Counted from the stretch's first letter, positions 1-5,937 are shown. The stretch is DNA of 6,513 bases from Planctomycetota bacterium (GCA_029573975.1 JAKQBU010000598.1:1-6513); one strand, 5' to 3'. The notes: generated by a model not told the origin, from the letters alone. Program-made: numbers and translations.

Positions 1-648
1 AATCGTATCATCCAGTGCCCGCCAGATTTCCCTGCCGGTCTCTTTGTCGAAAGCCACCAAGCAGGCATGATCCGCACCGCCGATTACCACCATCAAGAGG
101 TTATTTTCGATCAGGGGCGAAGCCGCAATGCCCCAGACCGGCATCTTGATTTTATATTCCGACAACAAATCGCGGCTCCAGATGATATCTCCCTTTTCCG
201 CATCGTAACAGAAGAGGTTTCCCATCATGCCAAGGGAGTAGGCACGGTTGTCCTGGATGGTAACCGCAGCGCGGGGACCATTGGGATAGGCTACGCTTTG
301 ATAATGACAATCGTAACTGTGAGACCAGATTTCCCGACCGGTCAGGGCATCCAGGCAATGAATCCGTTCTTTTTCCACGGGATTGACCAGGCGATCCGTA
401 ACATAGACGCGGCCGTTAGCCACGGTGGGACCGCTATATCCGTTTGCAACAGGAGCACGCCACAGGATAGGTAATTGAGGTTGGTTAAATCTGGTTATGA
501 TTCCTTTTTCCTGCCAGATACCATCCCGGCCGGAGCCGCGCCACTGGGGCCAATCCCCGGCTAAAAGAAAAGAAACAGACGAAATCTCAAAAAGAAAACA
601 ACAGATGAAACAAAAGGAGAAAACTACTATTTTGCTAAATAAGTTCAT
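1..648 (-). CDS. Secreted PQQ-like beta-propeller repeat protein (N-terminal part, cut by window edge)
   Basis: The frame gives 216 residues and is open at the left edge, so the C-terminus is missing. Residues 1 to about 30 form a hydrophobic signal peptide. The mature part starts with D-W-P-Q-W-R-G (32-38), a hallmark I know from planctomycete PQQ-like (BamB/quinoprotein-type) propellers. Blade repeats with the tryptophan docking pattern are visible: A-L-T-G-R-E-I-W (101-108), A-E-K-G-D-I-I-W (150-157) and K-E-T-G-R-E-I-W (202-209). Each follows a short strand such as H-C-L-D, F-C-Y-D or V-A-F-D. Such proteins act in the periplasm as scaffolds or, less often, as quinoprotein dehydrogenases; the visible part does not decide which. 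The start at 648 overlaps the stop of the upstream TPR lipoprotein gene by four bases (ATGA). No Shine-Dalgarno sequence precedes it, so translation probably depends on the upstream gene. The family call is firm; the function is unknown. Confidence 0.85.
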   Translation of the reverse strand, partial: MNLFSKIVVFSFCFICCFLFEISSVSFLLAGDWPQWRGSGRDGIWQEKGIITRFNQPQLPILWRAPVANGYSGPTVANGRVYVTDRLVNPVEKERIHCLDALTGREIWSHSYDCHYQSVAYPNGPRAAVTIQDNRAYSLGMMGNLFCYDAEKGDIIWSRDLLSEYKIKMPVWGIAASPLIENNLLMVVIGGADHACLVAFDKETGREIWRALDDTI

Positions 649-1595
649 TTTACCGGGAAGCTGGGGGGTAATTTTTGTTCGTATTCCTTCATTCGCCGCA
701 GGCGGATCACCCGATCCAGACCGAGCCGGGCCGGTTCATCGGAGGGATGCAGTTCGAGAACCTGACGGTACTGTTCTTCGGCAGCCGGCAGATCGCCGGC
801 GGCTTCCCGGACAACGGCCAGGTTGAAGTGCAAATCCGGATGGGATGGTTTCTTCTGCAGAGCAGACTGAAAGTAGCGGGCGGCCGCGGCATAGTCCCCT
901 TTTTTCGCGGCGCGGCGACCGGCGGCGGCATCGTTTCCCCCTACGTAACGCAGGGGGACTTCCGCATTGACTTCATAGGGATGAATCATGGCGATAAAAT
1001 CGCTGAGACATTCGTCAATCAGCTTGCGGGCAATGGCATCGACCGGCGGCACCCGGCCGGGATCATCGGGCCGGAGCAGGCTCTCCGGACCGCGGACCTG
1101 GGGGTCCTGATTGGAAGTGTAGGAGCGAGAGGTTTCCAGGGTGACAGTGCCGGAGGGGGCAGCGCTGTTGCGCAGGAGAAAATCGACCTTGACCGTGACG
1201 TCGCGCCGCAAGGTGGGCACTTCCCTTTCTTCGAAATCGTGGTTCTGCACATTCCACTGCCGCAGCGGCCGCACACCGGAAAAATCCTCGGCGATGACGG
1301 TAATTACCCCCTCCACGGTTTGGCTGTCGGAGGCGGCTGCAGGCGGACTGCCGACAGAAGTGCTTTGATTTAAATCAGTTAGCATGAGCTGCAAGTTGTT
1401 TTGCAGGTACGGGGGCAGGCCGTTTAAGGTACCCGGCTGGACCTGAAACTGACCCACTTGAAACCTCGCGGGGTCGGTGCCCAAATCGACGGCACCGCCG
1501 AAATGATGGCGCAGGTGAATCGCCGGGCCTGAGCAGCCTGAAATCAGCCAACTGAATATAAGAATGATGAGAGCCGGTAAGTGTTTTTTGCACAT
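645..1595 (-). CDS. TPR-containing lipoprotein
   Basis: The protein has 316 residues. Its N-terminus (M-C-K-K-H then a hydrophobic run) ends in the lipobox L-I-S-G-C with Cys21, so it should be lipid-anchored in the envelope. Residues about 45-215 form a domain I cannot name, rich in predicted beta strands: Q-T-V-E-G-V-I-T-V-I (92-101) and D-V-T-V-K-V-D-F-L-L (132-141). The pattern loosely recalls CsgG-like or outer-membrane accessory lipoproteins, which is only an impression. Residues about 222-290 contain two TPR units, with G-D-Y-A-A-A-A-R-Y-F and G-D-L-P-A-A-E-E-Q-Y as the diagnostic helix turns, so it likely binds a partner protein. The start is supported by AGAGG at 1607-1603, seven bases upstream, and by a promoter at 1657-1629. 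It is the first gene of an operon with the overlapping PQQ-like propeller gene. Lipoprotein and TPR calls are solid; the role is unknown. Confidence 0.85.
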   Translation of the reverse strand: MCKKHLPALIILIFSWLISGCSGPAIHLRHHFGGAVDLGTDPARFQVGQFQVQPGTLNGLPPYLQNNLQLMLTDLNQSTSVGSPPAAASDSQTVEGVITVIAEDFSGVRPLRQWNVQNHDFEEREVPTLRRDVTVKVDFLLRNSAAPSGTVTLETSRSYTSNQDPQVRGPESLLRPDDPGRVPPVDAIARKLIDECLSDFIAMIHPYEVNAEVPLRYVGGNDAAAGRRAAKKGDYAAAARYFQSALQKKPSHPDLHFNLAVVREAAGDLPAAEEQYRQVLELHPSDEPARLGLDRVIRLRRMKEYEQKLPPSFPVK

Positions 1596-1628
1596 ATTCA
1601 GACCTCTGGTTTGGGCATCTATCGGTAG

Positions 1629-1657
1629 ATTTTACTACCTTAGATTGTTCAGGGCAA
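1629..1657 (-). promoter_or_regulatory. Predicted sigma-70-type promoter of the TPR lipoprotein operon
   Basis: On the minus strand, TTGCCC (1657-1652) and TAAAAT (1634-1629) are separated by 17 bases. Transcription would start near 1622, giving a leader of about 27 bases before the ATG at 1595. A short inverted repeat (ATCTA-N4-TAGAT, 1617-1630) overlaps the end of the -10 and the start site. It may be an operator but is too short to claim. Confidence 0.6.
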
Positions 1658-1673
1658 TTTTTTTATAGTTTTG

Positions 1674-1703
1674 TTGCTTTTTTACCGGTTATGGCTTTAT
1701 AAT
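1674..1703 (+). promoter_or_regulatory. Predicted sigma-70-type promoter of the HAD phosphatase operon
   Basis: TTGCTT (1674-1679) and a perfect TATAAT (1698-1703) are 18 bases apart. Transcription should start near 1710, about 20 bases before the ATG at 1729. The promoter is divergent from the one at 1657-1629; 16 bases separate the two -35 boxes. It also argues against the upstream in-frame ATG at 1702, which would lie inside the -10 box and not be transcribed. Confidence 0.65.
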
Positions 1704-1716
1704 GGTTTGCATTCTT

Positions 1717-1720
1717 GAGG
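1717..1720 (+). promoter_or_regulatory. Ribosome-binding site that fixes the start at 1729
   Basis: GAGG sits eight bases before the ATG at 1729. The earlier in-frame ATG at 1702 has no comparable purine-rich site. It would also add nine residues (M-V-C-I-L-E-D-R-H) ahead of a normal-looking lipoprotein signal peptide. Confidence 0.65.
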
Positions 1721-1728
1721 ATCGGCAC

Positions 1729-2691
1729 ATGCTGCGATTTACACTGGTTATATGGCAAATTCTACTGGGAATGATGTTTTGCCTCGGCTGCGGGGTGCAA
1801 TCCACCATCCTGGAAACCGGCGATCACTATTTTTTCACCGCCAATGATGCTCTGGTTCTGCCCGGCCAGGAGACAAGGCTGCAGGCTCAGTTCCGGTCGG
1901 GCGATTTTCTCCAGCCGCAGGCGGGTTATTGCGTGCGTTTTTATCGGGAGGGAAAACTGTATAAAGCGGCACTCACGGATGAGGCGGGGCAGGCCGCGGT
2001 AGGATTCCAGGCGGACGCGGTCGGGGATTTTCATTTTCAGGCGGCTCTGGCACCGGTGGGCTTGAAAGAGGCGCCGCCGGAACCGGCAGAATTTGTGGTA
2101 ACCTGCCGCAGCGCCGATGAGCCGATGATCATCGTGGACCTGGACAAGACGGTGGTGGCGTCGGGATTTCAGGCGGTTTTGGTGGGCGGGGCTGAGCCGA
2201 TGCCCGGGGCCGCGGAAGTGCTGGGCGAGCTGGGCCGCAATCATACCATTGTGTATCTGACGCATCGGCCGGACCTTTTCGGCCCCAAGAGCAAGGCCTG
2301 GCTTCAGGAGCATGGATTCCCGCCGGGGCCGTTGCTGCTGAGCACGCTGCAAACCTTTGTCAAGGGGAGCGGGGCGTACAAAACGGGGCGGCTGGAGGAC
2401 ATCCGGGCACGGTTCAGCCGGGTGGAGACGGGAATCGGGGATAAAATTTCCGATGCGCTGGCCTATCATGAAAATGGGATGCAGGCTTTTCTGATACTGC
2501 CGATCCCGGACGAATTAACGCCGGCTGGACGGGATGACCTGGTGGAACAATTACGGCCCCTGCCGGATACGATTCAGGTGGTGCAGGACTGGTCGCAAAT
2601 CGCTGCCTTTTTTAAAGAGGACCAGCGATATCCAGCCGCGCGGACCATCGATTTACTGCAGCAGCAATCCGTACGGGAAGGGGGAAGTTAA
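1729..2691 (+). CDS. Lipoprotein HAD-superfamily phosphatase, App1/lipin-like
   Basis: With the start at 1729 the protein has 320 residues. A hydrophobic N-terminus runs to F-C-L-G-C (Cys21), a slightly unusual lipobox because position -3 is Cys, so it is probably an envelope lipoprotein. Residues about 30-125 look like an Ig-type beta domain. Residues about 133-290 are a HAD domain: motif I D-L-D-K-T (137-141, nucleophile Asp137 and acid/base Asp139), motif II Y-L-T-H-R (Thr178), a candidate motif III lysine in A-Y-K-T-G (Lys218), and motif IV G-D-K-I-S-D (237-242). The segment G-F-P-P-G-P-L-L-L after motif II is typical of App1/lipin (LNS2) phosphatidate phosphatases. Phosphatidate is the known substrate in eukaryotes; here the substrate is inferred only. 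All catalytic motifs appear intact. The next gene follows after 12 bases, so they probably form an operon. Confidence 0.8.
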   Translation: MLRFTLVIWQILLGMMFCLGCGVQSTILETGDHYFFTANDALVLPGQETRLQAQFRSGDFLQPQAGYCVRFYREGKLYKAALTDEAGQAAVGFQADAVGDFHFQAALAPVGLKEAPPEPAEFVVTCRSADEPMIIVDLDKTVVASGFQAVLVGGAEPMPGAAEVLGELGRNHTIVYLTHRPDLFGPKSKAWLQEHGFPPGPLLLSTLQTFVKGSGAYKTGRLEDIRARFSRVETGIGDKISDALAYHENGMQAFLILPIPDELTPAGRDDLVEQLRPLPDTIQVVQDWSQIAAFFKEDQRYPAARTIDLLQQQSVREGGS

Positions 2692-2703
2692 AGGCGGCCC
2701 GAT

Positions 2704-4149
2704 ATGACGAATCTGAAAACAGAAAAAAGGTCATGGCAGCGGCTGTATCGAGGGGGTATGGCCGTGCTGATAGGGATGCTGTCCGGATGTATGAATTCCT
2801 ACCCGGTGACGGAAAAGGAGATGGATTTATTCTGGCAGGGAAATGGGGATGTAATGGTTCGCTCCACCCCCCATCCACTGGAAATCGATGGCCGTACGAT
2901 ACCCACACAAGGGATCATGCGGTTCGAGCCGGACAGGGAAGCGGCTGAGGCATCGATTGATCGAGCCATCGAATCCCTGAAAGCGGGAACCGACCGGCTT
3001 GATTTTTCGGTCAGTCCGGCCCATTCCCGGATGCTGGCGGATATTCTGGCGGATGCCCGGATAGCCTTGGAAAATCTGCATCGCATCAGCCGGGCCAGCA
3101 CCCCGGCGGACCGGCGGCTCTGGAACCGGAACCTGGCGGAGGCGCTGGTACACATCGAAACGGTGATCCGGCTGGTTTTTGCGGAAACCTCCAGCACGGA
3201 AGGAGAGGCGGCCGGCGCGGCTCCGGGCAAGGCGGCCGGTCCCCTGCTGCAGATGATAACGACCTATCTGGATGAAGATACGCGCGGGGAACTGCTGGGG
3301 GAGCTTACCGGGGAGCAGCGGCAGGAACTGCGGAATGTGCTGAGCCAGATTCTGCTGCGGGGCGGATTTGAGGTTTCCGGCAAGAAACTGCCGGCGGATA
3401 CGCTGGCGGATACCGTTAGGCTTATGAAAAAAACAAGGGACTTGAATGAACTGAAGGAATTGCTTGCCGAAACTCTTTTGCAGGCGCACCAGGCGGCGGC
3501 GCCGCTGGAAGAAGCGACGCAACTGGCGAAGGCCTTCCGGGGGCTGACGCGGTGGGCGCCCCGCCTGCTGGAGGGGCTGGAGGTATTGATGCGGCAGTGG
3601 CCCAAGATAGAATGGGTGGAATATGAGATTCGCACCCTGGAGGAGCAGCCGATTTTTACGGCGGTGGTTCAAGTGGCTGGCGGGGAGGAAGTGGAATTGG
3701 CACGTTTTTCATCGGCACAGCCGCGTTTGAGTTTCCGGGGTTCGACGCGCGTCACGTTCCTGTTGCGGCAGCCCTCTACGGAGGAGACGGTAGTAACGTT
3801 TGAACCGCTGAGCGAAGACGGGGGAGTGCAGGTGCGATTCGAGGGGATTGTGTACGGGCTGACGCGGCTGCTGGCGTTTCCGCTGGAGGACGGGGTGCTG
3901 GACGAGATACGGGTGTATATCCATGATCCGGCCCAGGGGGATGAACTGCGGCATGTGACACTGCTGATGCGGAATCCATCGGACCGGAAGGATCCCCGCC
4001 GGCTGATGGTGTTTCAGGACACCCGCCGCAAGGAATGGCAGCGGGAGGCGTTCGGTTTGGAAAAACGGCTGGTCTGGGAAAGCCAGGATTTCCATTACCT
4101 CAAGCCCCACCGGCGCTACAGCTTTAGCCGTACCAAAGAATATGAATAA
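2704..4149 (+). CDS. Uncharacterised 481-residue lipoprotein
   Basis: I do not recognise this family. The N-terminus is basic, then hydrophobic, and ends in M-L-S-G-C. Cys29 is the only cysteine in the protein, which fits a lipidated anchor. Residues about 75-160 and 180-300 are predicted to be largely helical, joined by an Ala/Gly-rich linker (about 166-180, A-A-G-A-A-P-G-K-A-A-G). Residues about 305-440 look beta-rich, with strands such as F-T-A-V-V-Q-V, T-R-V-T-F-L-L and E-I-R-V-Y-I-H. The C-terminus is basic and aromatic (H-R-R-Y-S-F-S-R). AAGG lies nine bases before the ATG. The gene begins 12 bases after the HAD phosphatase lipoprotein and has no promoter of its own that I can see, so the two are likely co-transcribed and may act together at the membrane. 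That it is a real gene is well supported by the single long frame, lipobox, ribosome-binding site and operon spacing. Confidence 0.8.
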   Translation: MTNLKTEKRSWQRLYRGGMAVLIGMLSGCMNSYPVTEKEMDLFWQGNGDVMVRSTPHPLEIDGRTIPTQGIMRFEPDREAAEASIDRAIESLKAGTDRLDFSVSPAHSRMLADILADARIALENLHRISRASTPADRRLWNRNLAEALVHIETVIRLVFAETSSTEGEAAGAAPGKAAGPLLQMITTYLDEDTRGELLGELTGEQRQELRNVLSQILLRGGFEVSGKKLPADTLADTVRLMKKTRDLNELKELLAETLLQAHQAAAPLEEATQLAKAFRGLTRWAPRLLEGLEVLMRQWPKIEWVEYEIRTLEEQPIFTAVVQVAGGEEVELARFSSAQPRLSFRGSTRVTFLLRQPSTEETVVTFEPLSEDGGVQVRFEGIVYGLTRLLAFPLEDGVLDEIRVYIHDPAQGDELRHVTLLMRNPSDRKDPRRLMVFQDTRRKEWQREAFGLEKRLVWESQDFHYLKPHRRYSFSRTKEYE

Positions 4150-4208
4150 AACCGAGGGAGGCGGGAGATAAATCATTCTGTTTTTGGGGAAGAAGGCCGT
4201 TACCCAAG

Positions 4209-4251
4209 CCGAAACCGCGTTTTCGGGGGAAAAAGCCCCCCAAAAAAGGGG
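4209..4251 (+). terminator. Cluster of overlapping hairpins after the lipoprotein operon, possible terminator
   Basis: Three stems follow one another and share bases. CCGAAA (4209-4214) pairs with TTTCGG (4221-4226), GGGGG (4225-4229) with CCCCC (4236-4240), and CCCC (4238-4241) with GGGG (4248-4251). They lie 60 bases after the stop at 4149 and just before a promoter. No U-run follows the last stem on the plus strand, so this is not a textbook intrinsic terminator. Confidence 0.3.
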
Positions 4252-4279
4252 TAGACGCAAAAAAAAGACACGATACAAT
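4252..4279 (+). promoter_or_regulatory. Predicted promoter of the GuaA-like ATP-pyrophosphatase gene
   Basis: TAGACG (4252-4257, four of six matches to TTGACA) and TACAAT (4274-4279) are 16 bases apart, separated by an A-rich stretch. Transcription would start near 4286, leaving a leader of about 100 bases before the ATG at 4386. The leader contains the ten-codon frame 4315-4347 (M-S-Q-M-M-H-I-D-Q-L), which may be fortuitous. Confidence 0.45.
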
Positions 4280-4291
4280 AGCAACCGAGCG

Positions 4292-4307
4292 AGACGGCCG
4301 CCGGACC
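4292..4307 (+). repeat. Shared leader element, copy 1 (AGACGGC-N3-CGGACC)
   Basis: This 16-base element lies about 12 bases after the predicted -10 box of the GuaA-like gene. A copy with the same 13 fixed bases and a different three-base centre occurs at 5839-5854 in the leader of the PurF-like gene. It could be a regulator site or part of an RNA structure. Chance similarity of GC-rich sequence is not excluded. Confidence 0.35.
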
Positions 4308-4385
4308 GAATGTGATGAGCCAAATGATGCACATAGACCAACTGTAACGAATACCTATAGAGCAAGAAGGAAAGGAAGTCGCCGA

Positions 4386-5348
4386 ATGATCAAAGAAATT
4401 CCCGCGGCACAGTTGAATACCGAGCAGTTTATTGAGGAGAAGGTCCGGGAAATCCGGGAGACGGTTGGAAAAGGGACCGCCATCAATGCCCTGTCGGGGG
4501 GCGTGGATTCGTCCACGGTGACGATGCTGGGGCATAAGGCGCTGGACAAACAGCTCCAGACGGTTTTTATTGAAAACGGCCTGATGCGGGAGGGGGAATC
4601 CAAGCAGGTCGTTGGATTTTTCCGCCAACTGGGTGTTCGGGTCGAAGTGGTTGACGCCCGGAAGGATTTTTTTGCGGCGTTAAAGGGGGTTACGGATCCG
4701 GAAGAAAAACGGGAGGCCATTACCCAGACTTTCTACCGGGAGGTATTTGGCCGCATCGTCCGCAAGAGCGGGGCCAAATTTCTTTTGCAGGGAACCATCC
4801 TGACCGATGTGGATGAGACCGTGGCCGGGATCAAGCGGCAGCACAATGTCTTTGAGCAGCTCGGTATCGATCCGGAGAAGGCTTTCGGCTATCGGATTCT
4901 CGAACCATTGATTCAGTTGCGCAAGGATGGCGTGAGGAAGGCGGGCCAGGCGCTGGGGCTTCCGCGGGAGCTGTTTGACCGGATTCCGTTTCCAGGACCG
5001 GCGCTGGCGGCGCGAGTGATTGGGGAGGCCACTGCGGAACGCATCGAGACGGTCCGCAAGGCCACCGCAATAGTCGAGCGGCTGCTGAAGGACCAGAAGG
5101 CCTTTCAATATTTGGCGATTCTGCATGAAGACCGGGTGACCGGCATGCGGAATGGCAAACGGCAGTTCGGCCAGCAGATCGAACTGCGCTGCTGGGACAG
5201 CCTTGACGCCCGGACCGCCAGACCGAGCCGGCTGTCATTTGAGCTTCTGGAAAAACTCGCTGGTGAAATCATCCGGGAAATTCCCGAAGTGGTGAGCGTT
5301 ACTTACAACATTGCCCCCAAACCGCCGTCCACCATTGAAGCGGTGTAA
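4386..5348 (+). CDS. Stand-alone GMP synthase (GuaA)-type ATP-pyrophosphatase, no glutaminase domain
   Basis: The protein has 320 residues and matches only the C-terminal half of GuaA. The N-type ATP-pyrophosphatase P-loop is S-G-G-V-D-S-S (37-43). The GuaA block P-F-P-G-P-A-L-A-A-R-V-I-G-E (201-214) and the C-terminal dimerisation domain ending K-P-P-S-T-I-E-A-V are also present. In GuaA this part adenylates XMP and aminates it to GMP with ammonia from a glutaminase domain, which is absent here as in two-subunit archaeal enzymes. Several GuaA signatures differ. The usual I-K-S-H-H-N-V-G-G-L-P reads I-K-R-Q-H-N-V-F-E-Q-L-G (149-160), K-D-E-V-R reads K-D-G-V-R (180-184), and the usual terminal W-E is missing. 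It may therefore be a paralogue with another substrate; I recall similar proteins labelled 'ExsB family', which is uncertain. AAGGAAG lies seven bases before the ATG. ATP-pyrophosphatase family is near certain; GMP synthesis is not. Confidence 0.85.
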   Translation: MIKEIPAAQLNTEQFIEEKVREIRETVGKGTAINALSGGVDSSTVTMLGHKALDKQLQTVFIENGLMREGESKQVVGFFRQLGVRVEVVDARKDFFAALKGVTDPEEKREAITQTFYREVFGRIVRKSGAKFLLQGTILTDVDETVAGIKRQHNVFEQLGIDPEKAFGYRILEPLIQLRKDGVRKAGQALGLPRELFDRIPFPGPALAARVIGEATAERIETVRKATAIVERLLKDQKAFQYLAILHEDRVTGMRNGKRQFGQQIELRCWDSLDARTARPSRLSFELLEKLAGEIIREIPEVVSVTYNIAPKPPSTIEAV

Positions 5349-5380
5349 TGACAGGGGATTTTTTTCAGGAAAAATAGCGG

Positions 5381-5389
5381 AAGGAAGGA
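5381..5389 (+). promoter_or_regulatory. Extended ribosome-binding site AAGGAAGGA, copy 1
   Basis: This site is nine bases before the ATG at 5399 and fixes that start. The identical nine-base string precedes the PurF-like gene (5922-5930, seven bases before its ATG), and a close variant precedes the GuaA-like gene. These are stronger sites than those of the lipoprotein genes in the window, which suggests efficient translation of the purine-like group. Confidence 0.6.
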
Positions 5390-5398
5390 TAGCCGTTT

Positions 5399-5746
5399 AT
5401 GTCGATTGACGAGGATTTTGAGCCAAAGGTGGCTGCTCAGGTGCGAACCGAGCTGGCCCGGTTCGGCGACAAATGTCACTACGACGAAGTCAGAAAAAAA
5501 ATTATATATCATAACCATCAGGAGGCTCTGGAGGCCTACCTGACTATTCAGCGGGAGGAGATGGAACGCCACCGCTGGCTGGAGTCGGAGAAGGCCCATT
5601 GTGATCTGGGGGAGAATTTGATGGCGGACTGGATACGCAAATATTCCAGCGATTTTGCCCGCTATTGGCGGCGGACGCATGTTTATATTCCCTCCATCGC
5701 GGCTGCCCCCCCGCCGCAGGGGCCGGCAGAAAATACCGGCCGGTAA
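5399..5746 (+). CDS. Small uncharacterised protein, 115 residues
   Basis: I cannot name this family. The protein is charged, largely helical by composition, and has no signal peptide or membrane segment, so it is probably cytoplasmic. Its most distinctive part is H-R-W-L-E-S-E-K-A-H-C-D-L-G (58-71), followed by D-W-I-R-K-Y (77-82) and an aromatic, basic run F-A-R-Y-W-R-R (86-92). I have an unverified memory of small bacterial proteins with a similar H-x-W-x-x-S-E-x-x-x-x-D-x-G pattern. The last 15 residues (A-A-A-P-P-P-Q-G-P and on) look like a disordered tail. The gene starts 50 bases after the GuaA-like gene, with a strong ribosome-binding site and no clear promoter between, so it is probably co-transcribed with it. 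The next gene, PurF-like, has its own promoter. A role linked to the two nucleotide enzymes is inferred from position only. Confidence 0.7.
   Translation: MSIDEDFEPKVAAQVRTELARFGDKCHYDEVRKKIIYHNHQEALEAYLTIQREEMERHRWLESEKAHCDLGENLMADWIRKYSSDFARYWRRTHVYIPSIAAAPPPQGPAENTGR
5734..5745 (+). repeat. 12-base perfect palindrome at the end of the small protein gene
   Basis: TACCGGCCGGTA is fully self-complementary and includes the first two bases of the stop codon (TAA, 5744-5746). An alternative hairpin pairs GGCCGG (5721-5726) with CCGGCC (5736-5741) around a nine-base loop. No U-run follows, so a terminator is possible but weak. Confidence 0.3.
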
Positions 5747-5794
5747 ATCCTTCCCCCCTATCGGCGCAGCCAGCCGGCCGTTCGCGTAAAAAGA

Positions 5795-5822
5795 TGGACA
5801 AAATCGCCAGCATTGGTATAAT
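5795..5822 (+). promoter_or_regulatory. Predicted strong promoter of the PurF-like gene, extended -10
   Basis: TGGACA (5795-5800, five of six matches to TTGACA) and a perfect TATAAT (5817-5822) are 16 bases apart. TGG directly before the -10 gives an extended -10 (TGN). This is the best promoter in the window. Transcription would start near 5829, leaving a leader of about 109 bases before the ATG at 5938. Confidence 0.7.
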
Positions 5823-5833
5823 AGGCAGAAGTA

Positions 5834-5908
5834 ATGGAAGACGGCGTGCGGACCATTCATTTACCGCCTGACTGGAATCACTTAACTATACTTAAAATAG
5901 AGAGTTAA
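5834..5908 (+). other. Possible leader peptide frame, 24 codons
   Basis: The frame opens about five bases after the predicted transcription start and encodes M-E-D-G-V-R-T-I-H-L-P-P followed by twelve more residues. It ends with TAA at 5906-5908, inside the right arm of the inverted repeat 5880-5910. There is no clear ribosome-binding site, so translation would have to be leaderless-like. It could be a regulatory upstream frame or chance. Confidence 0.2.
5839..5854 (+). repeat. Shared leader element, copy 2 (AGACGGC-N3-CGGACC)
   Basis: This copy lies 16 bases after the -10 box of the PurF-like promoter. All 13 fixed bases match the copy at 4292-4307; the centre is GTG here and CGC there. Both copies sit in the first 25 bases or so of their predicted transcripts. 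Confidence 0.35.
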
Positions 5909-5910
5909 GT
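5880..5910 (+). repeat. Inverted repeat in the leader of the PurF-like gene
   Basis: ACTTAACT (5880-5887) and AGTTAAGT (5903-5910) are perfect eight-base arms around a 15-base A/T-rich loop, 27 bases before the ATG. CTGACT (5868-5873) could alternatively pair with AGTCAG (5908-5913), so the leader has two competing folds. As DNA it could be an operator; as RNA it is a weak A/T stem. A weak second promoter (TAAAAT, 5893-5898) would lie in the loop. Confidence 0.4.
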
Positions 5911-5937
5911 CAGTTTTCCAAAAGGAAGGAAAAGCGT

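Noticed and set aside
67..474. Plus-strand open frame at the left edge
   Set aside because: The opposite strand encodes the PQQ-like propeller with clear blade motifs; this frame is its shadow.
675..1373. Long plus-strand open frame opposite the TPR lipoprotein gene
   Set aside because: It is the complement of a well-supported gene with lipobox, TPRs, promoter and ribosome-binding site; its own translation has no recognisable domain.
1702..1728. Nine extra N-terminal codons for the HAD phosphatase from the ATG at 1702
   Set aside because: That ATG overlaps the TATAAT box and has no ribosome-binding site; the ATG at 1729 has GAGG at good spacing and starts a normal lipoprotein signal.
2827..3672. 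Long minus-strand open frame opposite the 481-residue lipoprotein
   Set aside because: Arg/Gln-rich translation typical of an antisense shadow in GC-rich coding DNA; no start signals.
4286..4385. Purine-type or ZTP riboswitch in the leader of the GuaA-like gene
   Set aside because: I could not find the conserved core of either class in this leader or in 5829-5937; a covariance-model search would settle it.
5355..5376. T-run and A-run near 5360-5372 as an intrinsic terminator after the GuaA-like gene
   Set aside because: No GC stem precedes the T-run; the only pairing is a weak A/T one, so read-through into the small gene is more likely.
5665..5871. Open frame across the gap between the small gene and the PurF-like gene
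   Set aside because: It overlaps the end of the small gene and runs through the promoter and leader; no ribosome-binding site and no recognisable protein features.
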